Source: HGM04593 sp045654885 (GTDB lineage: Bacteria; Bacteroidota; Bacteroidia; Bacteroidales; Bacteroidaceae). From it: DNA of 64,000 nucleotides. Below, one piece after another: positions 42,569 to 49,651 of this stretch. The first letter of the stretch is position 1. The number at the start of each line of letters is the position of its first letter. The translations under genes and the position numbers were made by a program. Below the pieces are notes generated by a model. The model was given only the letters and a program-made list of their open reading frames with translations. It searched no databases and was not told the DNA's origin. The stretch is from positions 1 to 64,000 of the forward strand of contig JAZOOF010000049.1 in the NCBI GenBank assembly GCA_045654885.1, read 5' to 3'.

Positions 42569-44188
42569 ATGAGAAAATGTATCAACATATTTATGGTTAT
42601 TCTTACAGCAGTCATGACAGCTTCTTGTCTTGAAGAGGAACATAGAGACCAACTGTATGAAGATGAAATCTACAATAGTGCCGACAATATATATATAAAT
42701 GCAGTTGCGGTGCTCTACAACCATATCGGTGGTAGTGACGATAGCGAGGGCTTGCAAGGAACATGTCGAGGTATATATGATTATAACACGCTGACCACCG
42801 ACGAGGCTATGATCCCTATCAGGGGTGGCGACTGGTATGATGGCGGCTTGTGGGAGAATATGTATCAGCACAAATGGAGCCCCAACGACCAACCATTGTA
42901 CAATACCTGGAAATATCTCTACAAAGTAGTTGTGCTGTCGAATAAGTCTTTGCATATGATTGACAAGTATAGTTATTACTTGACCGAAGAGCAGAGGGTC
43001 GCATATGAAGCTGAGGTGCGAGCCATAAGAGCTCTTTTCTACTACTATATAATGGATATGTATGGCAGAGTGCCTATTGTAACGTCATATGATCAGCCGC
43101 AGGATGGGGTCGTGCAAAGCGAGCGTAGCGAAGTGTTCCGCTTTATCGTTGATGAGTTGCAAGAGGTCGTAGGCCAATTACCCGACGAACGTAGCAATAA
43201 GATGGGAAACTATTACGGTCGTATAACTAAGCCTGTCGTTTATTTTCTATTGGCGAAATTAGCACTGAATGTCGAGATATATTGTGACGACAACTGGACC
43301 GATGGTGTATCACAAAACGGTAAGGAGATATTTTTTACCGTCGATGGCGTGGTGCTCAATGCTTGGCAGACTTGCATAAGGTATTGCGACAAGCTCGCCG
43401 AGGCTGGATATCAGTTGGAGGGTGATTATAGCTGCAATTTTACCGTTCACAATGAGAACTCCAATGAGAATATATTCACTATTCCTTTGGATAAGAACTT
43501 CTATGCTGCACAATTCTGGTATCTCTTCCGCTCACGACACTATAATCATGGCGGTGCATTGGGCGGCTCATCCGAGAATGGCACGAGTGCCAATATCTCT
43601 ACAGTTCTTGCCTATGGCTATGGAACTGAGCATGTGGATGCTCGCTTTGAAAAGAATTTCTATGCAGGCGCTGTTGTGGTCGATGGAAAGGCCGTTATGA
43701 TGGATAACGGAAAACCATTGGAGTATCATCCATTGGAGTTAAGATTGAATCTTACAGGAAGTCCCTATGTAAAGACAGCCGGTGCTCGAATGGCGAAATA
43801 TGAGGTTGACCGCACAGCGCATTCCGATGGTCGCCAACCAGATAACGACATCGTGCTCTTCCGCTATGCCGATGCACTATTGATGAAGGCAGAGGCAAAA
43901 GTGCGCAATGGCGAAGATGGCTCGTTTGAGTTGAACGAGGTACGCAGCCGTGTCGGTATGCCATACCGCGAGGCAACGCTTGAAAACATATTGGAAGAAC
44001 GTTTGTTGGAATTGGTATGGGAAGGTTGGAGACGACAGGATATGGTGCGATTTGGTGTATACCACAAGTCATACGACCAGCGCGTTCAGTTGCCCGATGA
44101 AGATAACGGATATACAACCGTGTTTCCAATCCCACAGAAGAGCATTGACCTTAACCCGAGATTGAAGCAGAACGTTGGATATAAATGA
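42569..44188 (+). CDS. SusD/RagB family lipoprotein
   Basis: A 539-residue surface lipoprotein, signal ending TASC (Cys20), with the helical SusD fold: YNTWKYLYKVVVLSNKSLHM, AEVRAIRALFYYYIMDMYGR and a C-terminal EVRSRVGMPYREATLENILE and RLLELVWEGWRRQDMVRFG. It caps the SusC barrel and captures the ligand. A Crp/Fnr-family gene follows 11 bases later. Confidence 0.9.
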   Translation: MRKCINIFMVILTAVMTASCLEEEHRDQLYEDEIYNSADNIYINAVAVLYNHIGGSDDSEGLQGTCRGIYDYNTLTTDEAMIPIRGGDWYDGGLWENMYQHKWSPNDQPLYNTWKYLYKVVVLSNKSLHMIDKYSYYLTEEQRVAYEAEVRAIRALFYYYIMDMYGRVPIVTSYDQPQDGVVQSERSEVFRFIVDELQEVVGQLPDERSNKMGNYYGRITKPVVYFLLAKLALNVEIYCDDNWTDGVSQNGKEIFFTVDGVVLNAWQTCIRYCDKLAEAGYQLEGDYSCNFTVHNENSNENIFTIPLDKNFYAAQFWYLFRSRHYNHGGALGGSSENGTSANISTVLAYGYGTEHVDARFEKNFYAGAVVVDGKAVMMDNGKPLEYHPLELRLNLTGSPYVKTAGARMAKYEVDRTAHSDGRQPDNDIVLFRYADALLMKAEAKVRNGEDGSFELNEVRSRVGMPYREATLENILEERLLELVWEGWRRQDMVRFGVYHKSYDQRVQLPDEDNGYTTVFPIPQKSIDLNPRLKQNVGYK

Positions 44189-44199
44189 ATACATGACTT

Positions 44200-44802
44200 A
44201 TGAGTGTACAGTTTGAAATGGCAAAGCGGATTATTGAAGAAACCTGCCCTAATCGCAAGCTGAAATTGGAGAATATACGCCTTTTTGCTACCATAATCCA
44301 ACCACATAAATATCAGAAAGGTGATATGATACTAAACGAAGGTGATGTGTGCAATTGCATCTATTATATAGAAAAAGGTTTTATAAGGCAGCACTATGTC
44401 AAGCACGATAAGGATGTCACTGAGCATCTGGCTTGTGAGAAAGATGTAGTTTTGTGTATTGATAGTTATTTCAACTGTGAGCCATCCCACCTTAAAATGG
44501 AGGCTTTAGAGCAGAGTGTGCTTTGGGAGATACCTCGTGACATAATGGAGGAGCTTTCCGACACTAATGGTGACATTGCCTATCTGTACCGGCGTTTTTT
44601 TGAGAACTCTTTGATGCTGTCTCAGTTGAAGGCCGATATATTACGATTCGAATCTGCCAACGAACGTTATGCAAGACTGTCGCAACATTTTCCCGAAATA
44701 ATTAAAAGAGCTCCGCTCACACTCATTGCCTCATATTTGCAGATGACACTCGAGACACTGAGTCGTGTGCGTGCATCCATTACAAATACCAAAAACAAAT
44801 AG
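44200..44802 (+). CDS. Crp/Fnr-family transcriptional regulator
   Basis: A 200-residue protein with an N-terminal cyclic-nucleotide-binding-type barrel (YQKGDMILNEGDVCNCIYYI) and a short C-terminal helix-turn-helix (LIASYLQMTLETLSRVRAS). No FNR-type cysteine set is seen. The cNMP phosphate-binding cassette is not clear, so the effector is unknown. It is the last gene of the SusC-SusD unit and could control it, or the convergent small-peptide unit downstream. Confidence 0.83.
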   Translation: MSVQFEMAKRIIEETCPNRKLKLENIRLFATIIQPHKYQKGDMILNEGDVCNCIYYIEKGFIRQHYVKHDKDVTEHLACEKDVVLCIDSYFNCEPSHLKMEALEQSVLWEIPRDIMEELSDTNGDIAYLYRRFFENSLMLSQLKADILRFESANERYARLSQHFPEIIKRAPLTLIASYLQMTLETLSRVRASITNTKNK

Positions 44803-44842
44803 AATAAAAACAGACAGGCCTTGATGTTTTTGGCCTGTCTGT
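44801..44842 (-). terminator. Intrinsic terminator of the small-peptide unit
   Basis: An 11-bp stem ACAGACAGGCC/GGCCTGTCTGT with an 11-base loop. On the minus strand it is followed directly by TTTTTATTCT; on the plus strand no T-run follows. The orientation therefore shows that transcription is expected to arrive from the right, through 44848-45283. Confidence 0.75.
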
Positions 44843-44847
44843 CCACT

Positions 44848-44946
44848 TTAACTAACCATAAAATACATTTTCAACAAACTCTTGGATATAGATTCTGTTG
44901 CTCTGTCAAGAAGTCCCAATTCTGAGACATCTTTTATATTTGTCAT
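44848..44946 (-). CDS. Small ORF of 32 codons, third in the peptide unit
   Basis: The ATG overlaps the stop of the preceding peptide gene (ATGA), which favours coupling. The product is 32 residues (MTNIKDVSELGLLDRATESI at the start), weakly amphipathic, without the CPTGM motif. The terminator begins 6 bases past the stop. It may be a real coupled peptide or a chance frame. Confidence 0.35.
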   Translation of the reverse strand: MTNIKDVSELGLLDRATESISKSLLKMYFMVS

Positions 44947-45074
44947 TTCGTCTCTTTTCTGTATGAACCGTGTGAATAGAATACAGGAATCATACCGGTT
45001 GGACACAAGTAGTTGATTCTCATATTGCTTTTATTGTTATCGCTCATGTTGCTCCTTTTCATAATCTTTTTCAT
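44943..45074 (-). CDS. Small CPTGM peptide, second copy (43 residues)
   Basis: From ATG at 45074 the product has 43 residues and contains INYLCPTGMIPV (20-31). An alternative start at 45047 (MSDNNKSN) has a good Shine-Dalgarno AAAGGAG four bases before it, unusual for this genome, and would give 34 residues. The peptide is a paralogue of the next copy: both share I-N-[FY]-x-C-P-T-G-M-x-P-[IV]. No family is known to me. A modified or secreted signalling peptide, a toxin-like peptide or a RiPP precursor are options. Confidence 0.55.
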   Translation of the reverse strand: MKKIMKRSNMSDNNKSNMRINYLCPTGMIPVFYSHGSYRKETK

Positions 45075-45139
45075 AACTCAATTATTTATTGGTTAATACT
45101 GGATTTGCATGGTGACTGTTGACTGTTTTTATAATTAAA

Positions 45140-45283
45140 TTAATTCCTATATTCTTTTATTTGATTTTCAACTATCGGGTTCATACCCGTTGGACACCAG
45201 AAGTTTATACTGTCAATATCTCTATTGTGATTCACTGAATGATTTGCAAACACATTATTAAAATACGATACAATCTTTTTCAT
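45140..45283 (-). CDS. Small CPTGM peptide, first copy (47 residues)
   Basis: The 47-residue product starts MKKIVSYFNNVF, has a polar middle rich in Asn/His, and carries INFWCPTGMNPI at 26-37, followed by an acidic/basic tail. It is similar to the second copy 65 bases downstream. The short Lys-start and the single conserved Cys-Pro-Thr-Gly-Met core suggest a leader plus core precursor, but there is no GG cleavage site and no modifying enzyme is next to it. The radical SAM pair at 21.8 kb is too far away to link by position. Confidence 0.55.
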   Translation of the reverse strand: MKKIVSYFNNVFANHSVNHNRDIDSINFWCPTGMNPIVENQIKEYRN

Positions 45284-45297
45284 ATATATCAAATTTT

Positions 45298-45326
45298 AAA
45301 TCCTCGGTTACACGAGATGGTTATAC
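45298..45326 (-). pseudogene. Degenerate third copy of the CPTGM motif
   Basis: The plus-strand text AATCCTCGGTTACACGAGAT aligns with the motif codons of the two intact copies with small insertions and deletions (minus strand: ATAACCATCTCGTGTAACCG, compare ATCAACTACTTGTGTCCAAC). The frame is broken, so this looks like a decayed tandem copy. Confidence 0.35.
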
Positions 45327-45460
45327 TTCTTTTTAATATGACAATTTGTTTCGTTCGTATCAACAATCACCTGTACTTTATATTTAAATTGTCATTTTGT
45401 TTACCATGTGGTTATGGTTTCTTCTGAATTTCAAAAATCCTATTCTTTTGTTTTCCTGTG

Positions 45461-45468
45461 CAAATGTA
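45461..45468 (-). promoter_or_regulatory. -7 box for the small-peptide unit
   Basis: On the minus strand TACATTTG followed by C matches TAnnTTTG, about 180 bases before the first peptide start. The -33 element is not clear, which would fit activator dependence. Confidence 0.45.
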
Positions 45469-45527
45469 TGTCTGTTCTCACTTGTTCACTGCAACAATTG
45501 TGTGAAAAAATAATTTTTAGCCGAATT

Positions 45528-45545
45528 ATTTGACATTTGTCAAAT
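45528..45545. promoter_or_regulatory. 18-bp palindrome, possible Crp/Fnr-type operator
   Basis: ATTTGACATTTGTCAAAT is a perfect 8-2-8 inverted repeat. Its centre is about 70 bases upstream of the -7 box at 45461-45468, where an activator could bind. Dimeric Crp/Fnr-type regulators bind such sites, and one is encoded convergently. The link is inferred. Confidence 0.4.
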
Positions 45546-45619
45546 GGATGATTGTTTCAAGGCTCTATTCAGGTATTATTGTGTTTTTATATGAATGTAG
45601 TGCTGCATGTGAGAATGTA

Positions 45620-45668
45620 AGCAAACCACCCCCGAAAGTTCATATCAGACTTTCGGGGGTGGTTTGCT
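45620..45668 (-). terminator. Strong hairpin downstream of the HAD gene
   Basis: A perfect 20-bp stem (AGCAAACCACCCCCGAAAGT and complement) with a 9-base loop lies 17 bases past the HAD stop. No T-run follows on the minus strand. Confidence 0.65.
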
Positions 45669-45684
45669 GTAGTTGATTCTGAAA

Positions 45685-46416
45685 TCACTTTAAATTTTCA
45701 AACAGTTTCTCCCATTCGCTGCATAATGCCTCGATTGATGGGAAGACAAGGTTTGCACCGGCTTGGCTCAATACTTCATCCTTCAATGGGCCTGTGTTGG
45801 CCGCAACGGTGAAAAGACCTGCTGCAACGCCTGCTGTTACGCCAAGTGGGGCGTTCTCTACCACAATCACTTCATTGGGGGCAAAGCCGCCGCGTTCCAA
45901 AGCCAAAAGGTATGGGTCGGGGTAGGGCTTGCCGCGCTTTACGTGAAAACTGCTGATGACATGACCCTCGGCAAACAATCCGGGAAAGTTGCTCTGTATG
46001 CGGTCGAGCAGTGTAGGGGTGCCGCTGCCTGTTACAATCATTGGGGTGAGGCCACTGGCCTTTACCTTCTGTACCAGTTCGAGAGCGAACGGCATTCGTG
46101 GTGTGGGCGGGTAGGTGTCGAAGATTGCACATTTTGCCTTGCACAGCTCATCGATGAGCTCCTCGGTTGCAGGCTTGCCGAATTGGGCAAGGCTTGCTGT
46201 GTTGATGGTGTCGGCACCGGTGCGGCCCTCGTTCATATATACGTCCTCGCGCGAGAAGTTGAAACCGGCATCGGTCATCACGCGCGACCAGGCATCGGCA
46301 TGGTAGGGCATGGAGTCGAACAGCACGCCGTCCATGTCGAACAATACAGCACGCAACTGCAAGGCTTTGTGGCCTTGCAGTTGCTTATAGTTTTCAATAG
46401 CTTTTATGTAATCCAT
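45685..46416 (-). CDS. HAD-superfamily hydrolase, beta-phosphoglucomutase-like
   Basis: A 243-residue HAD subfamily IA protein: VLFDMDGVLFDSMPYHADAW holds the nucleophile Asp and acid/base Asp, MIVTGSGTP the second motif, KRGKPYPDPYL the Lys, and VVENAPLGVTAGVAAG the acidic fourth motif. An alpha-helical cap lies after motif I. Sugar phosphates are likely substrates. The N-terminal 20 residues (MDYIKAIENYKQLQGHKALQ) are an extra helix. Confidence 0.85.
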   Translation of the reverse strand: MDYIKAIENYKQLQGHKALQLRAVLFDMDGVLFDSMPYHADAWSRVMTDAGFNFSREDVYMNEGRTGADTINTASLAQFGKPATEELIDELCKAKCAIFDTYPPTPRMPFALELVQKVKASGLTPMIVTGSGTPTLLDRIQSNFPGLFAEGHVISSFHVKRGKPYPDPYLLALERGGFAPNEVIVVENAPLGVTAGVAAGLFTVAANTGPLKDEVLSQAGANLVFPSIEALCSEWEKLFENLK

Positions 46417-46439
46417 TAAAGACTGTTTAGTTTCTTTTG

Positions 46440-47100
46440 TTAATCGTTTTTTTGAGATCCCTCGTCGCTCCGCTTTGTCGGGATGACAAGTGCGTTTGTT
46501 TTAGATCCTTCGACTACGCTCAGGATGACAAGTACGCGTTTAGGATAAGTATATCATACTGTCATTCTGAACGAATGTGAAGAATCTGTGTGCGCTTTTT
46601 TTAGATCCTTCGACTGCGCTCAGGATGACAAGTACGCGTTTAGGATAAGTATATCATACTGTCATTCTGAACGAATGTGAAGAATCTGTGTGCGCTTTTT
46701 TAGATCCTTCGACTGCGCTCAGGATGACAAGTACGCGTTTAGGATAAGTATATCATACTGTCATTCTGAACTAATGTGAAGAATCTGTGTGCGCTTGTTT
46801 TAGATCCTTCGACTGCGCTCAGGATGACAAGTACGCGTTTAGGATGAGTACATCATACTGTCATTCTGAACTAATGTGAAGAATCTGTGTGCGCTTTTTT
46901 TAGTTCCTTCGACTGCGCTCAGGATGACAAGTACGCGTTTAGGATGAGTACATCATATGTCATTATGAACGAATGTGAAGAATCTGTGTGCGCTTTTTTA
47001 GATCCTTCGACTGCGCTCAGGATGACAAGTACGCGTTTAGGATGAGTACATCATGCTGTCGTTCTGAACGAATGTGAAGAATCTGTGTGCACTTGTTTTC
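46440..47100. repeat. Tandem array of about six 100-bp hairpin-forming repeats
   Basis: The string CCTTCGACTGCGCTCAGGAT (first copy with one change) recurs at 46507, 46607, 46706, 46806, 46906 and 47004, so the period is 98-100 bases. Each unit also has GTACGCGTTTAGGAT and TCATTCTGAACGAATGTGAA, and its two outer parts are imperfect complements of each other, so each unit can fold into a hairpin. Differences between units are mainly single bases. A diverged unit starts the array at about 46455 (CCTCGTCGCTCCGCTTTGTC). There are no unique spacers. Confidence 0.9.
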
Positions 47101-47132
47101 CGTTTTCCGTTTTAACCTTTCACCTTTTCTTA

Positions 47133-48476
47133 TTACAGTCTTGCGCGGATAGCCTTGCTCTCCTCCTCGTAACCGGGTTTGTCGAGCAGTGCGAACATGT
47201 TCTTCTTGTATGCCTCTACACCAGGCTGGTTGAATGGGTTCACGCCCAATACATAGCCGCTGATACCGCAACCAATCTCGAAGAAATAGAGCAACTGGCC
47301 AATGTAGTATGCGTTGAGCTCGGGGATTGAGATGCGGATGTTGGGCACACCACCGTCAACGTGTGCGAGCTGTGTACCGAGCTCTGCCATCTTGTTCACC
47401 TCGTCAACGTGCTTGCCTGCGAGGAAGTTGAGACCATCGAGGTTCTCCTCGTCGCTTGGAACGGTGAGTGAGCTGTTTGGCTTCTCGATAGAGAGTACTG
47501 TCTCGAAGATTGTGCGCTCACCCTCCTGAATCCACTGACCCATTGAGTGAAGGTCGGTTGTGAAGTCAACAGATGCAGGGAAGATACCCTTGTTCTCCTT
47601 GCCCTCGCTCTCGCCGTAGAGCTGCTTCCACCATTCTGATGTAAAGTGGAGCTTTGGCTGGTAGTTAACGAGGATTTCAATCTTCTTGCCCTCGGCATAG
47701 AGCGCGTTACGTGTAGCTGCGTACATAGCTGCAATGTTCTCCTCGAATGGAACCTCCGGGGCGCAGTTCTTCTCCATGTCCTGTGCACCGTTTACAAGAG
47801 CCTCGATGTCGAAGCCTGCAACTGCGATTGGCAACAGACCTACAGGGGTGAGAATTGAGAAACGGCCACCAACGTTGTCGGGGATGATGAAGCTCTTGTA
47901 ACCCTCCTTGTTTGCTGTGATGCGTGCTGCACCCTTGACTGCATCGGTAATGGCAACGATAACCTTGCTTGCCATCTCCTTGCCGCGCTGGTCCTCGCAC
48001 TGCTTCTTCAAGAGACGGAATGCAAGCGCTGTCTCGGTTGTTGTACCCGACTTTGAGATGTTGATTACACCGAACTTCTTGTCCTTGAGGTACTCTGTGA
48101 GCTCATAGAGGTAGTCCTCGCTGATGTTGTGGCCTGCAAAGATTACGCGTGGGTTCTTGCTGTCGCCCATGAGTGCAGCAAAGTTGTTGCTCAATGCCTC
48201 AATGACTGCGCGTGCGCCAAGGTAGCTGCCACCGATACCTGCAACAACCACAACCTCACAGTTCTCGCGGAGTGTCTGTGCAGTAGCGTTGATGTCGGCA
48301 ATGTGCTCCTTTGTAATTGATGATGGAAGGTGCAACCAGCCGAGGAAGTCGTTGCCTGGGAGTGAACCGTCTTCAAGAGCGGCCTGTGCGCGTTTAACCT
48401 GTGGCTCAAGAGCCATAATCTGCTCACGTGTTACAAAACCTGTAACCTTGTCAATGTTAAGTGTTATATTTTTCAT
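47133..48476 (-). CDS. pgi: Glucose-6-phosphate isomerase
   Basis: A 447-residue glycolytic enzyme of the shorter bacterial type. GIGGSYLGARAVIEAL and INISKSGTTTETALAFRLLK are the phosphate-binding SIS motifs, NKGIFPASVDFTTDLHSMGQ lies in the middle and NPFNQPGVEAYKKNMFALLD near the end. It follows gpsA on the same strand with a repeat-filled 159-base gap. Confidence 0.93.
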   Translation of the reverse strand: MKNITLNIDKVTGFVTREQIMALEPQVKRAQAALEDGSLPGNDFLGWLHLPSSITKEHIADINATAQTLRENCEVVVVAGIGGSYLGARAVIEALSNNFAALMGDSKNPRVIFAGHNISEDYLYELTEYLKDKKFGVINISKSGTTTETALAFRLLKKQCEDQRGKEMASKVIVAITDAVKGAARITANKEGYKSFIIPDNVGGRFSILTPVGLLPIAVAGFDIEALVNGAQDMEKNCAPEVPFEENIAAMYAATRNALYAEGKKIEILVNYQPKLHFTSEWWKQLYGESEGKENKGIFPASVDFTTDLHSMGQWIQEGERTIFETVLSIEKPNSSLTVPSDEENLDGLNFLAGKHVDEVNKMAELGTQLAHVDGGVPNIRISIPELNAYYIGQLLYFFEIGCGISGYVLGVNPFNQPGVEAYKKNMFALLDKPGYEEESKAIRARL

Positions 48477-48486
48477 TGTTATTTTT

Positions 48487-48625
48487 GTTTTTACCCCCTC
48501 CGCTTTGCTCGTCCCTCTAAGTCAGGGGGACAATATTTCGTGTTAAGGGTGTTGTTGTGTTTTGCTCCCCTCCGGTCTTCGACCACCTCCCCTCTACAGA
48601 GTGGAGGAGTTTTATCAGCGAGGAG
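48487..48625. repeat. Dispersed palindromic repeats between gpsA and pgi
   Basis: CCCCCTCCGCTTTGCTCGTC with CCTCTAAGTCAGGGGGACAA, and CTCCCCTCCGGTCTTCGACC with CCTCCCCTCTACAGAGTGGA, are GC-rich and able to fold. They relate to the unit at 38596-38640. Confidence 0.5.
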
Positions 48626-48635
48626 GATAGTTGGT

Positions 48636-49634
48636 TTATTTGAATGAGTCTGTCAAAAGCTTAATCTCAATCACCGGTGATATGCCCTCGTAGAGTATGT
48701 TGTACACTGCATCGATGATTGGGGTGTTTATGCGGTAGTGCTCGTTGATCTCCTTTATGCACTTTGCAGCATAGTATCCCTCGGCAATCATCTCCATCTC
48801 AATCTGTGCGTTCTTCACCGAGTAGCCCTTGCCAATCATGCTGCCGAAGACGCGGTTGCGGCTGAACTTTGAGTAGCCTGTCACCAGAAGGTCGCCCATG
48901 TACACCGAGTCGTTGATGGTGCGCTCAATGGGGTGTACAACGTTGAGGAAACGGTTCATCTCAATTGCTGCATTTGACATTAGCACTGCCTGGAAGTTGT
49001 CGCCATACTTCAAGCCACTGCATATGCCGGCTGCAATGGCATATATGTTCTTGAGAACAGAACCGTACTCAATGCCCACAACGTCGTCGCTCACCGATGT
49101 CTTTATGAAGCCGCTGCCAAGTTTCTTTGCAAACTGCTTTGCATGGTCGATGTTTGCACAGCCCACGGTGAGGTACGAAAGGCGCTCGAGCGCAACCTCC
49201 TCGGCATGGCAAGGACCTGCAATGGCGGCAATGTTGTCATATGGCACCTTGTATACCTTGTTGAAATACTCCGATATTATGAGGTTCTCATCGGGCACAA
49301 TACCCTTTATGGCATTGACGATGAACTTGTCCTCGAGATTGGCCTTCAACTTCTTGAGGTGGCTCTTGAGGTAGGGCGATGGTGTCACGAACACCAAAAT
49401 ATCGCTCTCCTTGACAACCTTGTTTATGTCGGAGGAGAAGTTTATTCTGTTCGTGTCGAACTTTACCGAGGAGAGGTAGGCCGGGTTGTGTCCCAGGCGC
49501 TTGAAATCCTCGATGCGGTCATCGCGTCTAATGTACCAGTTTATGGTCTCGACATTGTTGAGCAGAATTTTGGCAATGGCCGTTGCCCAACTGCCGCCAC
49601 CCATAATGGCAACCTGTTTGTTGGAAAGTTCCAT
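48636..49634 (-). CDS. gpsA: NAD(P)H-dependent glycerol-3-phosphate dehydrogenase
   Basis: A 332-residue enzyme that makes glycerol 3-phosphate for phospholipid synthesis. The Rossmann loop is AIMGGGSWATAIAKIL, the catalytic Lys region is GIEYGSVLKNIYAIAAGICS and the second motif is AIAGPCHAEEVA. It is 17 bases after lysS, so the two are cotranscribed. Confidence 0.92.
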   Translation of the reverse strand: MELSNKQVAIMGGGSWATAIAKILLNNVETINWYIRRDDRIEDFKRLGHNPAYLSSVKFDTNRINFSSDINKVVKESDILVFVTPSPYLKSHLKKLKANLEDKFIVNAIKGIVPDENLIISEYFNKVYKVPYDNIAAIAGPCHAEEVALERLSYLTVGCANIDHAKQFAKKLGSGFIKTSVSDDVVGIEYGSVLKNIYAIAAGICSGLKYGDNFQAVLMSNAAIEMNRFLNVVHPIERTINDSVYMGDLLVTGYSKFSRNRVFGSMIGKGYSVKNAQIEMEMIAEGYYAAKCIKEINEHYRINTPIIDAVYNILYEGISPVIEIKLLTDSFK

Positions 49635-49651
49635 AGTATTATGTTTAAATG

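Noticed and set aside
45239..45427. 62-codon plus-strand gene
   Set aside because: It is antisense to the CPTGM peptide gene, AT-rich and without family; terminator orientation supports the minus strand.
46440..47100. CRISPR array
   Set aside because: The period is about 100 bases, the whole unit is repeated, and there are no unique spacers or cas genes.
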